A DNA stretch of 64,000 bases from an uncultured Eubacterium sp. (GTDB lineage Bacteria > Bacillota > Clostridia > Lachnospirales > Lachnospiraceae). This document shows positions 26,396-35,221 of the stretch, in pieces. The notes beneath the pieces are model-generated. The model saw only the letters and a list, made by a program, of their open reading frames with translations. It was not told the origin of the DNA and did no database searches. The stretch spans positions 1 through 64,000 of the forward strand of contig CAJTVR010000005.1 of NCBI GenBank assembly GCA_910580075.1, in the 5' to 3' direction. The translations under genes were made by a program, and so were the position numbers. Within the stretch, counting starts at the first letter, position 1, and each line of letters begins with the position of its first letter.

Positions 26396-27706
26396 ATGAG
26401 CAGGTTAGGCAGGTACAGCAGAAGCGTATCCATTATCGGCGTCGGATGCACGCCTTTTATGTATACAGTGGATCACCCTGAGACAAACGGGCTGACAGAA
26501 GGGGAACTGTTTGGATATGCTGCATTAAAGGCAATGGAAGATGTAGGGGTAAATCCCAAAGATGTTGATTTTTATTTTCATGGAGAAGCAAGCCCGTTAA
26601 ACGGATCGAATTATCTGACACCAAATGTGCAGATTGCAAACTGGTTTGGAATGAAAGGAAAAGGCTCCATTCATCACTCCGAGGCATGCTGCACCGGATA
26701 TCTTGCAATTGAACAGGCAGCAAATGCGGTAGCTTCCGGCAAATATGACTGTGTGCTCACAGGAGCAGTAGAATTTGGCGACAGCACGCCCTCTCCGGCA
26801 GACAGTGTAGAAAGCCCGAAGCATCCGTATAAGCGTGATAAGATGACAATGGACAAATTCTTAAAGACGACTTCCTGGCTTTATGACCGTGCCTATACCA
26901 GAAGCCTAATGGCAGGACAGGAACTGATTTACGATGACGCGGCAGAATGGTATGTGCGTACACGCGGTATTACAGCTCAGCAGATGAATGATACACTGAA
27001 CTGGATGTGCATCAACAACAGACGGAATGCATCCGTAAATCCGCTTGCAATCGAAAGAAGAACATACGAATCACTTGCGAAGGAAGCTGGGATGACATTA
27101 GATGAATATATGAATTCACCATATAATCCGCGCATGGGCGATTTCTTAAGAGCAGGCGGCATCGAATTAAAATGTGACGGTGCGGCAGCAGCCATTGTAT
27201 GTGCAACAGAAAAGATTCCGGAAATTGCGAAAAACTTAAAACACCGTCCAATAGAAATCTTAGGCATTGGAAGCGCAGCATGCGAAGCGACAACGCCGCA
27301 TTTTGAAGTCTGCGCAACGCAGGAAGCAGTACGCCAGGTATATGAGCTGACAGGGCTTTCCGGAGATGATTTAGATCTCTTTTTTGCAAATGACTTTATT
27401 ATTACATCTCATCTGGTTTCAGCAGAAATCGCAGGTTATCTGCCATATGCGCAGGGCTGGAAATATATCTGTGACGGACGTACCGCATGGGACGGAGACA
27501 AACCGATTAATACAAACGGCGGACGCACTTCCTTTGGACATGCACATGCAGCTTCCGGCCTGGCAGATGTTTATGAAGCCTGCAAGCAGATGTGGGGAGA
27601 ATGCGGGGAGCGCCAGGTCAAAAAACAGCCGGAAACAGCTATGCTGCGCGGCTATGGCGGTGCACAGAATGTAGCTGCGGTCGTAATCCGTACCCTGAGC
27701 GAATAG
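26396..27706 (+). CDS. Thiolase-like (SCP2-type) condensing enzyme
   Basis: A 436-residue thiolase-fold protein, closest in pattern to SCP2-type thiolases. SEACCTGYLAIEQAANAV places a nucleophile-like Cys at residue 98 (Cys99 adjoins it), and NGGRTSFGHAHAASGLADVYE supplies His382 of the GHxxAASG motif. The C-terminal segment that in biosynthetic thiolases holds a second catalytic Cys reads LRGYGGAQNVAAV and lacks it. So it may condense, act as a retro-aldolase like Ltp2-type proteins, or use a partner's group. AAAAGGAG precedes ATG 26396. It is followed by DUF35 and ACP genes, suggesting one complex that handles ACP- or CoA-bound chains. Confidence 0.85.
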   Translation: MSRLGRYSRSVSIIGVGCTPFMYTVDHPETNGLTEGELFGYAALKAMEDVGVNPKDVDFYFHGEASPLNGSNYLTPNVQIANWFGMKGKGSIHHSEACCTGYLAIEQAANAVASGKYDCVLTGAVEFGDSTPSPADSVESPKHPYKRDKMTMDKFLKTTSWLYDRAYTRSLMAGQELIYDDAAEWYVRTRGITAQQMNDTLNWMCINNRRNASVNPLAIERRTYESLAKEAGMTLDEYMNSPYNPRMGDFLRAGGIELKCDGAAAAIVCATEKIPEIAKNLKHRPIEILGIGSAACEATTPHFEVCATQEAVRQVYELTGLSGDDLDLFFANDFIITSHLVSAEIAGYLPYAQGWKYICDGRTAWDGDKPINTNGGRTSFGHAHAASGLADVYEACKQMWGECGERQVKKQPETAMLRGYGGAQNVAAVVIRTLSE

Positions 27707-28020
27707 ACAGGTTTCAGGCTGGAAACTGCACTGGAAATGATGAGCTGTAAACACAGTTCAGCAGAAAAAAGAACTGAAAAAAATTTAGCAAAGCAGATGT
27801 GTGCAGAAAGCAGGGCAGGCAGGAGCAGTGAAATGTCTGGAAGAAAATGAGATTTGGAAAATGTATTTAGAACAGAGAGCCGAAAACACAGAGTTTAACA
27901 GGCAGTACAGCGGGAGCAGAGAACTGAAAAGACGGGGAAATTTGCAGCGGGAGCAGACGGCTGCAACAGTGAGGAGATTTTTAAAGGCATGGAAGAAGGA
28001 AGATTTAGGAGGTAATGATT
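27707..28020 (+). other. Unassigned gap between thiolase and DUF35 genes
   Basis: 314 bases, purine-rich. An 86-codon frame from 27801 to 28061 overlaps the DUF35 start, has no good ribosome site and a low-complexity Glu/Arg/Lys-rich product; it is probably not a gene. No terminator was seen, so the three genes can be one transcript. Confidence 0.4.
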
Positions 28021-28434
28021 GTGAGCATTCAATTAGAAAAAGTAGTCCAGAAATTCTATGAAGGTCTGGAAGAAGGAAAATTTTTGGGACGTAAATGCCC
28101 GGAATGTGGAAATGTAGAATTCCCGCCCGTTTATGCCTGCAACGCATGCGGAAACTACGAAACACAGTGGTATGAAATAAGCGGTAAAGCAAAACTAAAC
28201 TCTATTGTACTGCCGGCAGCGCTTTCCTCAAAACCGGAATATAAAAAACTCGGAAAATATGCATACGGTGAAGTAGAACTGGAGGAAGGCACAAAACTAA
28301 ACGCAGTCGTGCGCGGCATCAGCAAGAAAAACCGTGCCGAACTATCAGCCAGGCTTCCGCTTGCCTGCCATGCAGCAGTTTTTGAAAGGGAAGGCGGTTT
28401 TAAAACAGTTGTCTTTGATTTAGACGAAAATTAA
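28021..28434 (+). CDS. DUF35 OB-fold / zinc-ribbon protein
   Basis: A 137-residue DUF35 family protein. The N-terminal rubredoxin-like zinc ribbon has CPECGN and CNACGN (four Cys at about 24-43), followed by an OB-fold from about residue 50 (YGEVELEEGTKLNAVVRG). DUF35 proteins bind SCP2-type thiolases and act as acyl-CoA binding scaffolds in archaeal thiolase complexes and in steroid side-chain aldolases. GTG 28021 was chosen because TTAGGAGG at 28005-28012 lies 8 bases before it; ATG 28015 would be only 2 bases away. Partner of the preceding gene. Confidence 0.85.
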   Translation: MSIQLEKVVQKFYEGLEEGKFLGRKCPECGNVEFPPVYACNACGNYETQWYEISGKAKLNSIVLPAALSSKPEYKKLGKYAYGEVELEEGTKLNAVVRGISKKNRAELSARLPLACHAAVFEREGGFKTVVFDLDEN

Positions 28435-28475
28435 GTTTCATACATAATAAAATATACAGAATAGGAGAATGAAAA

Positions 28476-28715
28476 ATGGAAAGAAAAGAATTAGAAGCAC
28501 AGGTACTGAAAATGGTAGCAGCATCCTACAAAAAAGATGCAGACAGCCTTTCTGTGGAAACATCTTTTAAAGATGATTTAGGCGGTGCATCCGTACAGAT
28601 GGTGGCTCTTGTTTCAGAAATCGAAAATGAGCTGGACGTAGCGCTTATGCTTTCTGATGCAAGCGCATGCAGCACAATCGGAGAACTGGTTGATTTAATT
28701 CAGGAGGAATTATAA
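28476..28715 (+). CDS. Acyl carrier protein
   Basis: A 79-residue acidic four-helix carrier protein. The motif DDLGGASVQMVALV replaces the usual LGxDS(L/I) but keeps the phosphopantetheine attachment Ser (Ser39). The following helix EIENELDVAL and the last helix IGELVDLIQEEL are standard. AGGAGAATGAAAA precedes the ATG. Not accompanied by fatty acid synthase genes, so it is a dedicated carrier for the thiolase/DUF35 pair. The Asp to Ala change before the Ser is unusual; conversion to holo form by a housekeeping phosphopantetheinyl transferase is inferred. Confidence 0.88.
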   Translation: MERKELEAQVLKMVAASYKKDADSLSVETSFKDDLGGASVQMVALVSEIENELDVALMLSDASACSTIGELVDLIQEEL

Positions 28716-28755
28716 ATACTGCCTGAAAACTTAATGCGTCAGCCTTCCTGTTAGA

Positions 28756-28838
28756 AATGACGGACAAAGCAGAACATAAATCCAGGTTACTGTTCAATAA
28801 AACAGAACGGATTTTTGCTTTGACCGTCATTTTTTATT
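28756..28838 (+). terminator. Long-hairpin terminator after ACP gene
   Basis: AATGACGGACAAAGC (28756-28770) pairs with GCTTTGACCGTCATT (28817-28831) with one mismatch, then T6. The 46-base loop itself pairs (AAATCC/GGATTT and CTGTT/AACAG), giving an unusually long hairpin. Confidence 0.75.
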
Positions 28839-29799
28839 TGCGAAATCAGTAAAAATCTGCCGGCGTTACTTCACAGGATAAAAATATTATGTTATTTTTG
28901 ACCTAATCCATGAAAGCGTACATAATAAGTTAAAAAAAGCAAAAAATAAGGATAATCAGGTAAAAGATTTTCCAGAAAAAATAGCATATAGTATCATTAG
29001 CAGAAAAATAAAGCGGTTCAGGATGCATCGGCATATACAGAGCAGGCAGTTTCATGGATATAACGCTTCCAGATCATGGGAAGAGCCCGGATACGTCAGA
29101 TGTTCCAGCCGCAGCTTTCGCTGTGCCGTCAATAAGCTTCATGCAGATGGCAGTTTGTGCACGTTTGTCATAAATCCCAATGGCTGGTACACGAGTGCAG
29201 TGACCGCCTGTTATTTATAGTAATCTTATAGTCTTTTTTGCCAGCTGCTTCACAACTGTCAGCAATCGATGAGTCTGCATTGTTTCCTTCCTCATGACCG
29301 TCAGCCATCGGTGGGGCTGCATAGATACCTTCTTCTGACTTGCGCAGCTGCAGAATATTACCATAAATGTCAGGCGGTCAGTGTACTTGTGTACTGTCAG
29401 GCCAATTCGGATAAACTGAAAACTGGCATAGCGGTCAGCTTATTTATGATATAAAAACTGCGGCTCCAAATGAAATAGCGGTCATCCCAGGCCTGCATTT
29501 TATTCTGGATAAAATGGCGAATCTTTAATTTCAGGGAGTCTGACCGGAAAGAGGCAGACCTGCCAGAGAGCACCACCCATTCAGAAATCTGCTTTCGGGG
29601 AGTTTTCTGCGAACCGGAAAGAGGCAGGCCTGCCAGAGAGTATCCGCCATTCAGGAATCTGTATACCGCCAGCTTTCTGCAGGCTGGGAAACCGCATATC
29701 CTTCAGCAGTCTCCAGTCTGGGCGGGAATCTGTATTCTTCCAGCTGCTGCACAAAAGCGGCTTCCGCCCGAATGCACGCAAACACAGAGTGAGGTAAAA
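28839..29799. other. Large non-coding gap with degenerate repeats
   Basis: About 960 bases without a supportable gene. AT-rich to about 29000, then mixed composition. It holds a 34-base degenerate direct repeat (29257-29290 and 29297-29330, period 40) and a set of degenerate units with period about 70-75 from 29537 to 29760. The promoter of the AraC gene was not identified with confidence. Short frames on either strand lack ribosome sites. Confidence 0.6.
29537..29760. repeat. Degenerate ~70-bp tandem repeat
   Basis: ACCGGAAAGAGGCAG occurs at 29544 and 29614 inside two 55-base blocks (29537-29591, 29607-29661) that differ at only a few bases. The motif GGAATCTGTAT..CCAGCT..CTGCA then recurs at about 29656 and 29730. 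Three degenerate units are visible with periods of 70 and about 75. Confidence 0.65.
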
Positions 29800-32187
29800 A
29801 TGAAGAACGAAAGAAAAATAGTACAGTTTTATTTTGTAACAGATCCCGAATCATCCACACACTATCATCAGAATTTAGAAATCCTCTACATACTAAAAGG
29901 GGAAATGGACGTTCAGATAGACGAAACGCATTATATGCTGCGGGATGGGGATTTCATTCTGATTAATGCGAATAAAAGGCATTCCATTTATGTAGAAAAA
30001 GAACAACTTGGTGCGCGTTTCTTTATTGATTTCCATTTGCTGGCAGAATATCTTGGAACAATGCAGATGATGTTCTGGTGCAATACAGTGACAGATAAAA
30101 ATGACGCTTATGATCAAATGCGCAGTATGCTCGACCGGATTCTGGATAGATATTACGAGAGGGAAAATGAAAGTGTGCTGCATCTGCATGCACTGTATTT
30201 TGAACTGCTTCATCTTTTGACAAGCAATTTTATGGTGAAAGCAGATGATGTGCGGCTGAATGTGGAAAGTTCACAGGACCGCATCCGGGTGCATCAGATA
30301 CAGAATTATATCCAGGCAAACTATCATAGCCAGATCAGCCTGAACGACCTGGCTGACAGGCTGTATTTATCGAATGCTTATCTGTCGAAATATGTAAAAA
30401 AACACCTGGGCCTGACCTTTATGGAATATCTGAATAATGTGCGGCTCTTTCATGCAGTCGATGAACTGCTGTATACGGACAAAAATATGACACGCATTGC
30501 CCTGGATAACGGCTTTCCGACATCCGCCGCATTTAATAAGGCTTTCCGGGATATCCATGGGGAAGCCCCGAATGCATACCGCAAGCGGATGCGTCAGGTA
30601 AAACTCGACCAGTCTGACGAAGGGAAGGAAGAGGATAGCAGGCAGAGACTTTTAAAATATATCAGGTATAAAGAAGAAAAGAAAGAAGCAGAAGAAAAAA
30701 ACTGTATCATATGCAGGGCAGATGCAAAACAGATCATAAGCCGTGCCGTAGTCTGGAAACGTGCGGTCAATATCGGAGAAGCATATGCGCTGCTTCAGGC
30801 AGAAGTACAGAACCAGCTGCTGGAAATCAGTAATGAGACAGGCATTGAATATGTAAGAATCTGGAATCTGCTTTCAGAAGAAAGCTTTTTTGAAGAAAAG
30901 GAAAAAGGCAGATATAATTTTCATAAACTGGACCTGGTACTGGATTTTCTGGCGGATCACCGTCTGAAGCCATATATCGAACTGGGAAATAAACCAGGAC
31001 TGTTTTTCAATACGCCGCGGCAGGAAAGATCTAAAAACAGGCGCTCAGTACCTTCATTTGACAGATTCTGTGAAATGATCAGGGAATTTTTTATGCATCT
31101 GCGAAACCGGTATGGGGAAGAGGAAACAGAAAACTGGTATTTTGAATTCTGGAACAATCCGGAATTAAAAATATCTGAGGAAAACGGAGATTATTATGTT
31201 TATTTTGAAGCAGTTTACAGGATGCTGAAAGAAATTCTTCCTGACAGCAAAATCGGAGGGGCAGGATTTGCGCTTGGATATGAAACGCAGGCCTGCAGAG
31301 GCATTTTTAAGATATGGAATAAGCGTAAAGTTTACCCGGATTTTCTATCCTTTTGTTCATACCAGTATACGCTGTTTACAGACGGGGACATGCGGTACGC
31401 CAGAAAGTCCATAGACGGCCACTATATAGAAAACCAGCTGGAACTCATGCGGGAAGTGATGGAGGAAGCAGGATTCCAGATACCGGAAATTCATATCAGC
31501 GAGTGGAATTTTACAGGATCAAACCGGAATGTAATAAATGACGGGTATGCACAGGGCGCATATATATTAAAGACGTGCATCAATATGACAGACAGTGTGG
31601 ATTTTATGGCATACTGGCACGGGCTGGATATCAATTCTGATTACTATGATTCCGATACGGTATTAACAGGAGACAGCGGCCTGCTTTCAAAAGATGGAAT
31701 CAGAAAACCATCTTTTTATGCGTTTCAGTTTCTGGGAAAGCTGCAGCCTAATATTATAAAAAGAAACGAAAACTATATTGTGACGACAAACGGAAGAGGA
31801 AGATATGTGGCTGCCTGTCATAATTATAAAAAACTGTCCGCTGATTATGTGTTTACTCAGGAAGAGGAAATCGGAGCGCAGCAGCAGGAACAGTTTTTCG
31901 AAGATACCGAATCTATGGATTTCAGGCTCTGCCTGCGGCATATTCAGAATGGGGAGTATCAGGTAAAAATTTATTATGTGAATAAAGAAAACGGAAATGT
32001 ACAGGAACTGTGGAGAAAGCTCGGTTATGCAAAACGTCTGGAGAAGGATGAAGCTGAATATTTGAAAGTGCGGGCTACGCCTGCTATGGAAATGAAAACG
32101 ATACGGGTGGAGGATGAGACCATGGAGCTTCATAATCTGCTGAAAGCGCAGGAAATCAGGCTTTTGGATATACGGTATCTGTATTGA
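29800..32187 (+). CDS. AraC regulator fused to degenerate GH39 domain
   Basis: A 795-residue fusion. Residues 1-150: cupin-like sensor (HHYHQNLEILYILKG region and LRDGDFILINANKRHSI). Residues about 165-265: double helix-turn-helix AraC domain (SLNDLADRLYLSNAYLSKYV). Residues about 300-700: GH39 xylosidase-like TIM barrel. In active GH39 enzymes the acid/base Glu lies in WNEP; here it reads FWNNPE, placing Asn453 at that point. The nucleophile is kept at Glu568 (ISEWNF). It is probably a catalytically dead sugar-binding sensor. ATG 29800 follows GAGGTAAAA. It precedes GH106-like, GH3 and transporter genes, which it likely activates. Confidence 0.88.
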   Translation: MKNERKIVQFYFVTDPESSTHYHQNLEILYILKGEMDVQIDETHYMLRDGDFILINANKRHSIYVEKEQLGARFFIDFHLLAEYLGTMQMMFWCNTVTDKNDAYDQMRSMLDRILDRYYERENESVLHLHALYFELLHLLTSNFMVKADDVRLNVESSQDRIRVHQIQNYIQANYHSQISLNDLADRLYLSNAYLSKYVKKHLGLTFMEYLNNVRLFHAVDELLYTDKNMTRIALDNGFPTSAAFNKAFRDIHGEAPNAYRKRMRQVKLDQSDEGKEEDSRQRLLKYIRYKEEKKEAEEKNCIICRADAKQIISRAVVWKRAVNIGEAYALLQAEVQNQLLEISNETGIEYVRIWNLLSEESFFEEKEKGRYNFHKLDLVLDFLADHRLKPYIELGNKPGLFFNTPRQERSKNRRSVPSFDRFCEMIREFFMHLRNRYGEEETENWYFEFWNNPELKISEENGDYYVYFEAVYRMLKEILPDSKIGGAGFALGYETQACRGIFKIWNKRKVYPDFLSFCSYQYTLFTDGDMRYARKSIDGHYIENQLELMREVMEEAGFQIPEIHISEWNFTGSNRNVINDGYAQGAYILKTCINMTDSVDFMAYWHGLDINSDYYDSDTVLTGDSGLLSKDGIRKPSFYAFQFLGKLQPNIIKRNENYIVTTNGRGRYVAACHNYKKLSADYVFTQEEEIGAQQQEQFFEDTESMDFRLCLRHIQNGEYQVKIYYVNKENGNVQELWRKLGYAKRLEKDEAEYLKVRATPAMEMKTIRVEDETMELHNLLKAQEIRLLDIRYLY

Positions 32188-32200
32188 GAGGCTTTGAGGG

Positions 32201-32400
32201 GGATGACTTCACGGACGCCGGGCGGAGAAACTTTTTCCTTTTTCTGTTCCGCCTGCGAACAGTAAGAAATTCTAAATTTTCTGCTTCCAGGCTGTGGCTG
32301 CGGACGGAGCGGTGCCGTAGTCTGGAAGCAGAATACTTAGAACTTCCTGCTTTTTGCAGGCGGAACATCAGAAGGAACAGGTTCTCCATCCAGCGTCCGG
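32201..32400. repeat. Imperfect palindromic element between AraC and GH106-like genes
   Basis: Nested complementary arms centred near 32306: CTGCTTCCAG (32281-32290) with CTGGAAGCAG (32322-32331), GTTCCGCCTGC (32246-32256) with GCAGGCGGAAC (32356-32366), GGAGAA (32224-32229) with TTCTCC (32382-32387) and GGACGC (32214-32219) with GCGTCC (32393-32398). The two strands translate to similar peptides as a result. It could fold as a long hairpin in RNA or a cruciform in DNA. Confidence 0.75.
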
Positions 32401-32410
32401 GAATCCATCT

Positions 32411-32419
32411 CCCCCCCCC
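32411..32419 (+). repeat. C9 homopolymer upstream of GH106-like gene
   Basis: Nine consecutive C, about 30 bases before the ribosome binding site of the next gene. Confidence 0.85.
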
Positions 32420-32461
32420 AAAGAGAAAGAAATATATAAAACAACTGAAAGGAAAAATGAA

Positions 32462-35092
32462 ATGGGAAATCATTATATTCTGCCTTTCCTATGGATGAGA
32501 GGCGAAGAAGAAGCAGTCATCCGGGAAGAACTGGCAAAAATTTATGAATGCGGTATCCGTGCGGTGTGTGTCGAGGCGAGGCCGCACAAAGATTTCTGCG
32601 GGCCGGGATGGTGGCATGATATGGACATTGTACTGGACGAAGCAAAAAAAAGAGACATGAAAGTCTGGATTTTAGACGACAGGCATTTTCCTACAGGCTA
32701 TGCAAACGGACTGATTGAAACAAAGTATCCGCAGCGCAAAAAACTCTATCTCGCCTGTACGACTGCAGATGTATTTGGAGCGCAGCATCCGCTGACACTG
32801 GAAATAGGGCGGATGCTCAAACCGTCTGTCGGATTCTGGGATCTGGGAAAGCCTGTGAATATGAAGGAGCGGGAGAACAACCGGCTCTATGCAGTCGTGG
32901 CTGCAAAATTTGCGCAGCACAATCTGTTTTATGAAGAGACGATTGACCTTACAGACAGCTGTCATGGAGATTTTGTTTCCTTTATGCTCCCGCAGGGTCA
33001 GTGGAGGATTTTTGTACTGTATCTGACACGGACAGACGGCGGGGACGAGACATATATCAATATGATTGACAAAGAGTCTGCATATACGCAGATTGAAGGA
33101 GTTTATGAATCACATTTTGCACAGTACGGACAGGAATTTGGCAAAACGATAGCCGGCTTTTTTTCTGATGAGCCGCAGTTTGGCAATGTGACGGAGTATT
33201 GTAATCCTGACACGCAGACGGGCCGCTTTCCGATGCCGCTTCCATGGAGCCGGGAGCTGCAGGATTTGTTAGAAACAGCATACGGGGACAGGCTTCGGCC
33301 GGCGCTTCCGTTTTTATTTGCGCAGTCTGTACAGAACGAACTTCAGACAAAGATACGTTATGATTATATGGACCAGGTATCCCGCCTTTATAAAAAGAAT
33401 TTCAGCGATACTGTCGGCGCATGGTGTGAAAACCATGGCGTGGAATATATCGGACATGTGGTAGAAGATAACGGGCTCCACAGCCGCCTTGGCATGGGTG
33501 CCGCTCATTATTTCAGGGCAGTGAGCGGGCAGCATATGGCGGGCATTGACTGCATAGGAGGACAGATTGTTTACGGTGCAGCCGGTTTACTGCGAAAAGG
33601 CATGACAGACGCAGACGGGGAATTTTACCATTATGTACTTGGCAAACTCGGCGCTTCTGCAGGGCATCTGGATCCCAAAAAGAAGGGCCGTACCATGTGT
33701 GAACTGTTTGGGGCATATGGCTGGAACTTTGGCGTGCGGGACATGAAATATGTGCTGGATCATCTGCTTGTAAAAGGAGTAAATTATCTGGTTCCGCACG
33801 CGTTTTCCATGGCAGAATATCCGGATGCAGACTGCCCGCCTCATTTTTATGCCAGAGGAAATCATCCGCAGTTTTTATATTTTGCAAAACTGATGAAATA
33901 TGCAGACCGGATGTGCGGCCTTTTAAACGGAGGCAGGCATGTGTCTTCAGTGGCAGTGCTTTACGACGGGGAAGCAGACTGGGCAGGCGCAAATATGCCG
34001 ATGCAGAAAGTATGCCGCATTCTGCTGCAACATCAGATTGATTTTGACATTGTAAGCCTGGACATGCTTTCGGAACTTTCAAAATACGGCGGAAAAATTC
34101 AGGATAAGACACTGTACATAAACGGAGTATCCTTTGAAGCACTGATTGTTCCTTATATGCCTCAGATTCCGGATTCTCTGGAAAAATTTATCAGTCTGAA
34201 CCCGGATTTTGCCGTAATGTTTGCGGAACGTAAGCCTGACGGAGTGATTGGTGAGCATAAAAAAGACGGTTTTGCATTTGAAACATGTGCGCAGATACCG
34301 CTTGAAAATCTAGCTGACACGCTTTGGAATCGGGGGATTTTCGATATCCGTTTAAGCCCGCATTCTGCAGAACTCAGTTTTTATCATTATATAACAGACA
34401 GGCATATATTTGTATTTCAAAATGAATCAGCTTTTGAGAGGTTTGAAGGAGAAGTGCAGATTCCGGTTACGGGCAGCCTGGCATATTATGATGCGATGGA
34501 AGATGTATATGAAAGCATAAAACCGGAAAACTCATGCAGGAAACTGCATCTGGAACTGGAACCGGGCGAGTGCGTGACTGTACTGGAACGAAAAGGAATC
34601 CCATGCATCAGGGAACATCAGTCTTTCCGCGTACAGACAGCAAAGGCGGATGTTATGGATTTATCAGACGGCTGGACGGTCAGCATGGCGAGGGCAAAAG
34701 AGTATCCGCATTTTTCAAACGAAAAATTTCAGGAAAAGCTGGAGCCTGTTTCAAATGAATACCCGGAATTTTCAGGAATTATCCGCTATGAAAAGAAAGT
34801 CAGTTTTGCCAGCGTTCCAAAAGAATGTGTCCTCCGTGCCGGACATGTTTACGAAACGATGCGGGTATTTGTAAATGGCAGGCAGGCCGGAATCAGGCTT
34901 TTTCCGCCGTATCAGGTGTCAGTCGGGGAGTTTCTGGTGCAGGGGGAAAATACGATTGTGATAGAAACAGCCACAACGCCAGCCAGGGAACAGCTTTGCT
35001 ATCAGAGGCCGCCGTTTGATTTTTCCCATACAGCATTAGAACCTTCCGGCATGTATGGAGAGATCAGGCTGTCTTATTCCAGCGGCCAATAA
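32462..35092 (+). CDS. GH106-like glycoside hydrolase
   Basis: An 876-residue enzyme without signal peptide. The N-terminal barrel starts YILPFLWMRGEEEAVIREEL and contains WWHDMDIVLDEAKKRDMKVWILDD and GFFSDEPQFGN, patterns seen in GH106 alpha-L-rhamnosidase-type barrels. The C-terminal part (about 680-876) is a jelly-roll with FVNGRQAGIRLFPPYQV. Cytoplasmic hydrolysis of an imported glycoside, perhaps rhamnoside, is inferred. ATG 32462 follows GAAAGGAA; longer in-frame starts run back into the palindrome. Next to GH3 and GPH transporter genes under the AraC-GH39 regulator. Family assignment moderate; another related uncharacterised family is possible. Confidence 0.65.
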   Translation: MGNHYILPFLWMRGEEEAVIREELAKIYECGIRAVCVEARPHKDFCGPGWWHDMDIVLDEAKKRDMKVWILDDRHFPTGYANGLIETKYPQRKKLYLACTTADVFGAQHPLTLEIGRMLKPSVGFWDLGKPVNMKERENNRLYAVVAAKFAQHNLFYEETIDLTDSCHGDFVSFMLPQGQWRIFVLYLTRTDGGDETYINMIDKESAYTQIEGVYESHFAQYGQEFGKTIAGFFSDEPQFGNVTEYCNPDTQTGRFPMPLPWSRELQDLLETAYGDRLRPALPFLFAQSVQNELQTKIRYDYMDQVSRLYKKNFSDTVGAWCENHGVEYIGHVVEDNGLHSRLGMGAAHYFRAVSGQHMAGIDCIGGQIVYGAAGLLRKGMTDADGEFYHYVLGKLGASAGHLDPKKKGRTMCELFGAYGWNFGVRDMKYVLDHLLVKGVNYLVPHAFSMAEYPDADCPPHFYARGNHPQFLYFAKLMKYADRMCGLLNGGRHVSSVAVLYDGEADWAGANMPMQKVCRILLQHQIDFDIVSLDMLSELSKYGGKIQDKTLYINGVSFEALIVPYMPQIPDSLEKFISLNPDFAVMFAERKPDGVIGEHKKDGFAFETCAQIPLENLADTLWNRGIFDIRLSPHSAELSFYHYITDRHIFVFQNESAFERFEGEVQIPVTGSLAYYDAMEDVYESIKPENSCRKLHLELEPGECVTVLERKGIPCIREHQSFRVQTAKADVMDLSDGWTVSMARAKEYPHFSNEKFQEKLEPVSNEYPEFSGIIRYEKKVSFASVPKECVLRAGHVYETMRVFVNGRQAGIRLFPPYQVSVGEFLVQGENTIVIETATTPAREQLCYQRPPFDFSHTALEPSGMYGEIRLSYSSGQ

Positions 35093-35221
35093 GCCGGATG
35101 CCGTACCAGAGTGTGGCTGAATATGGAAAGCACATGGAACAAGTATCCGGCAGACGCCGCAGGGCGGGATACTTTGCAGGAGATCTGGAAAAAATACATG
35201 AGAGAAAAATGGAGGGTTTAC

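Noticed and set aside
27801..28061. 86-codon frame between the thiolase and DUF35 genes
   Set aside because: No ribosome site, low-complexity product, and it overlaps the DUF35 start out of frame.
29257..29760. CRISPR array
   Set aside because: The repeats are degenerate, long and without uniform unique spacers, and no cas genes are present.
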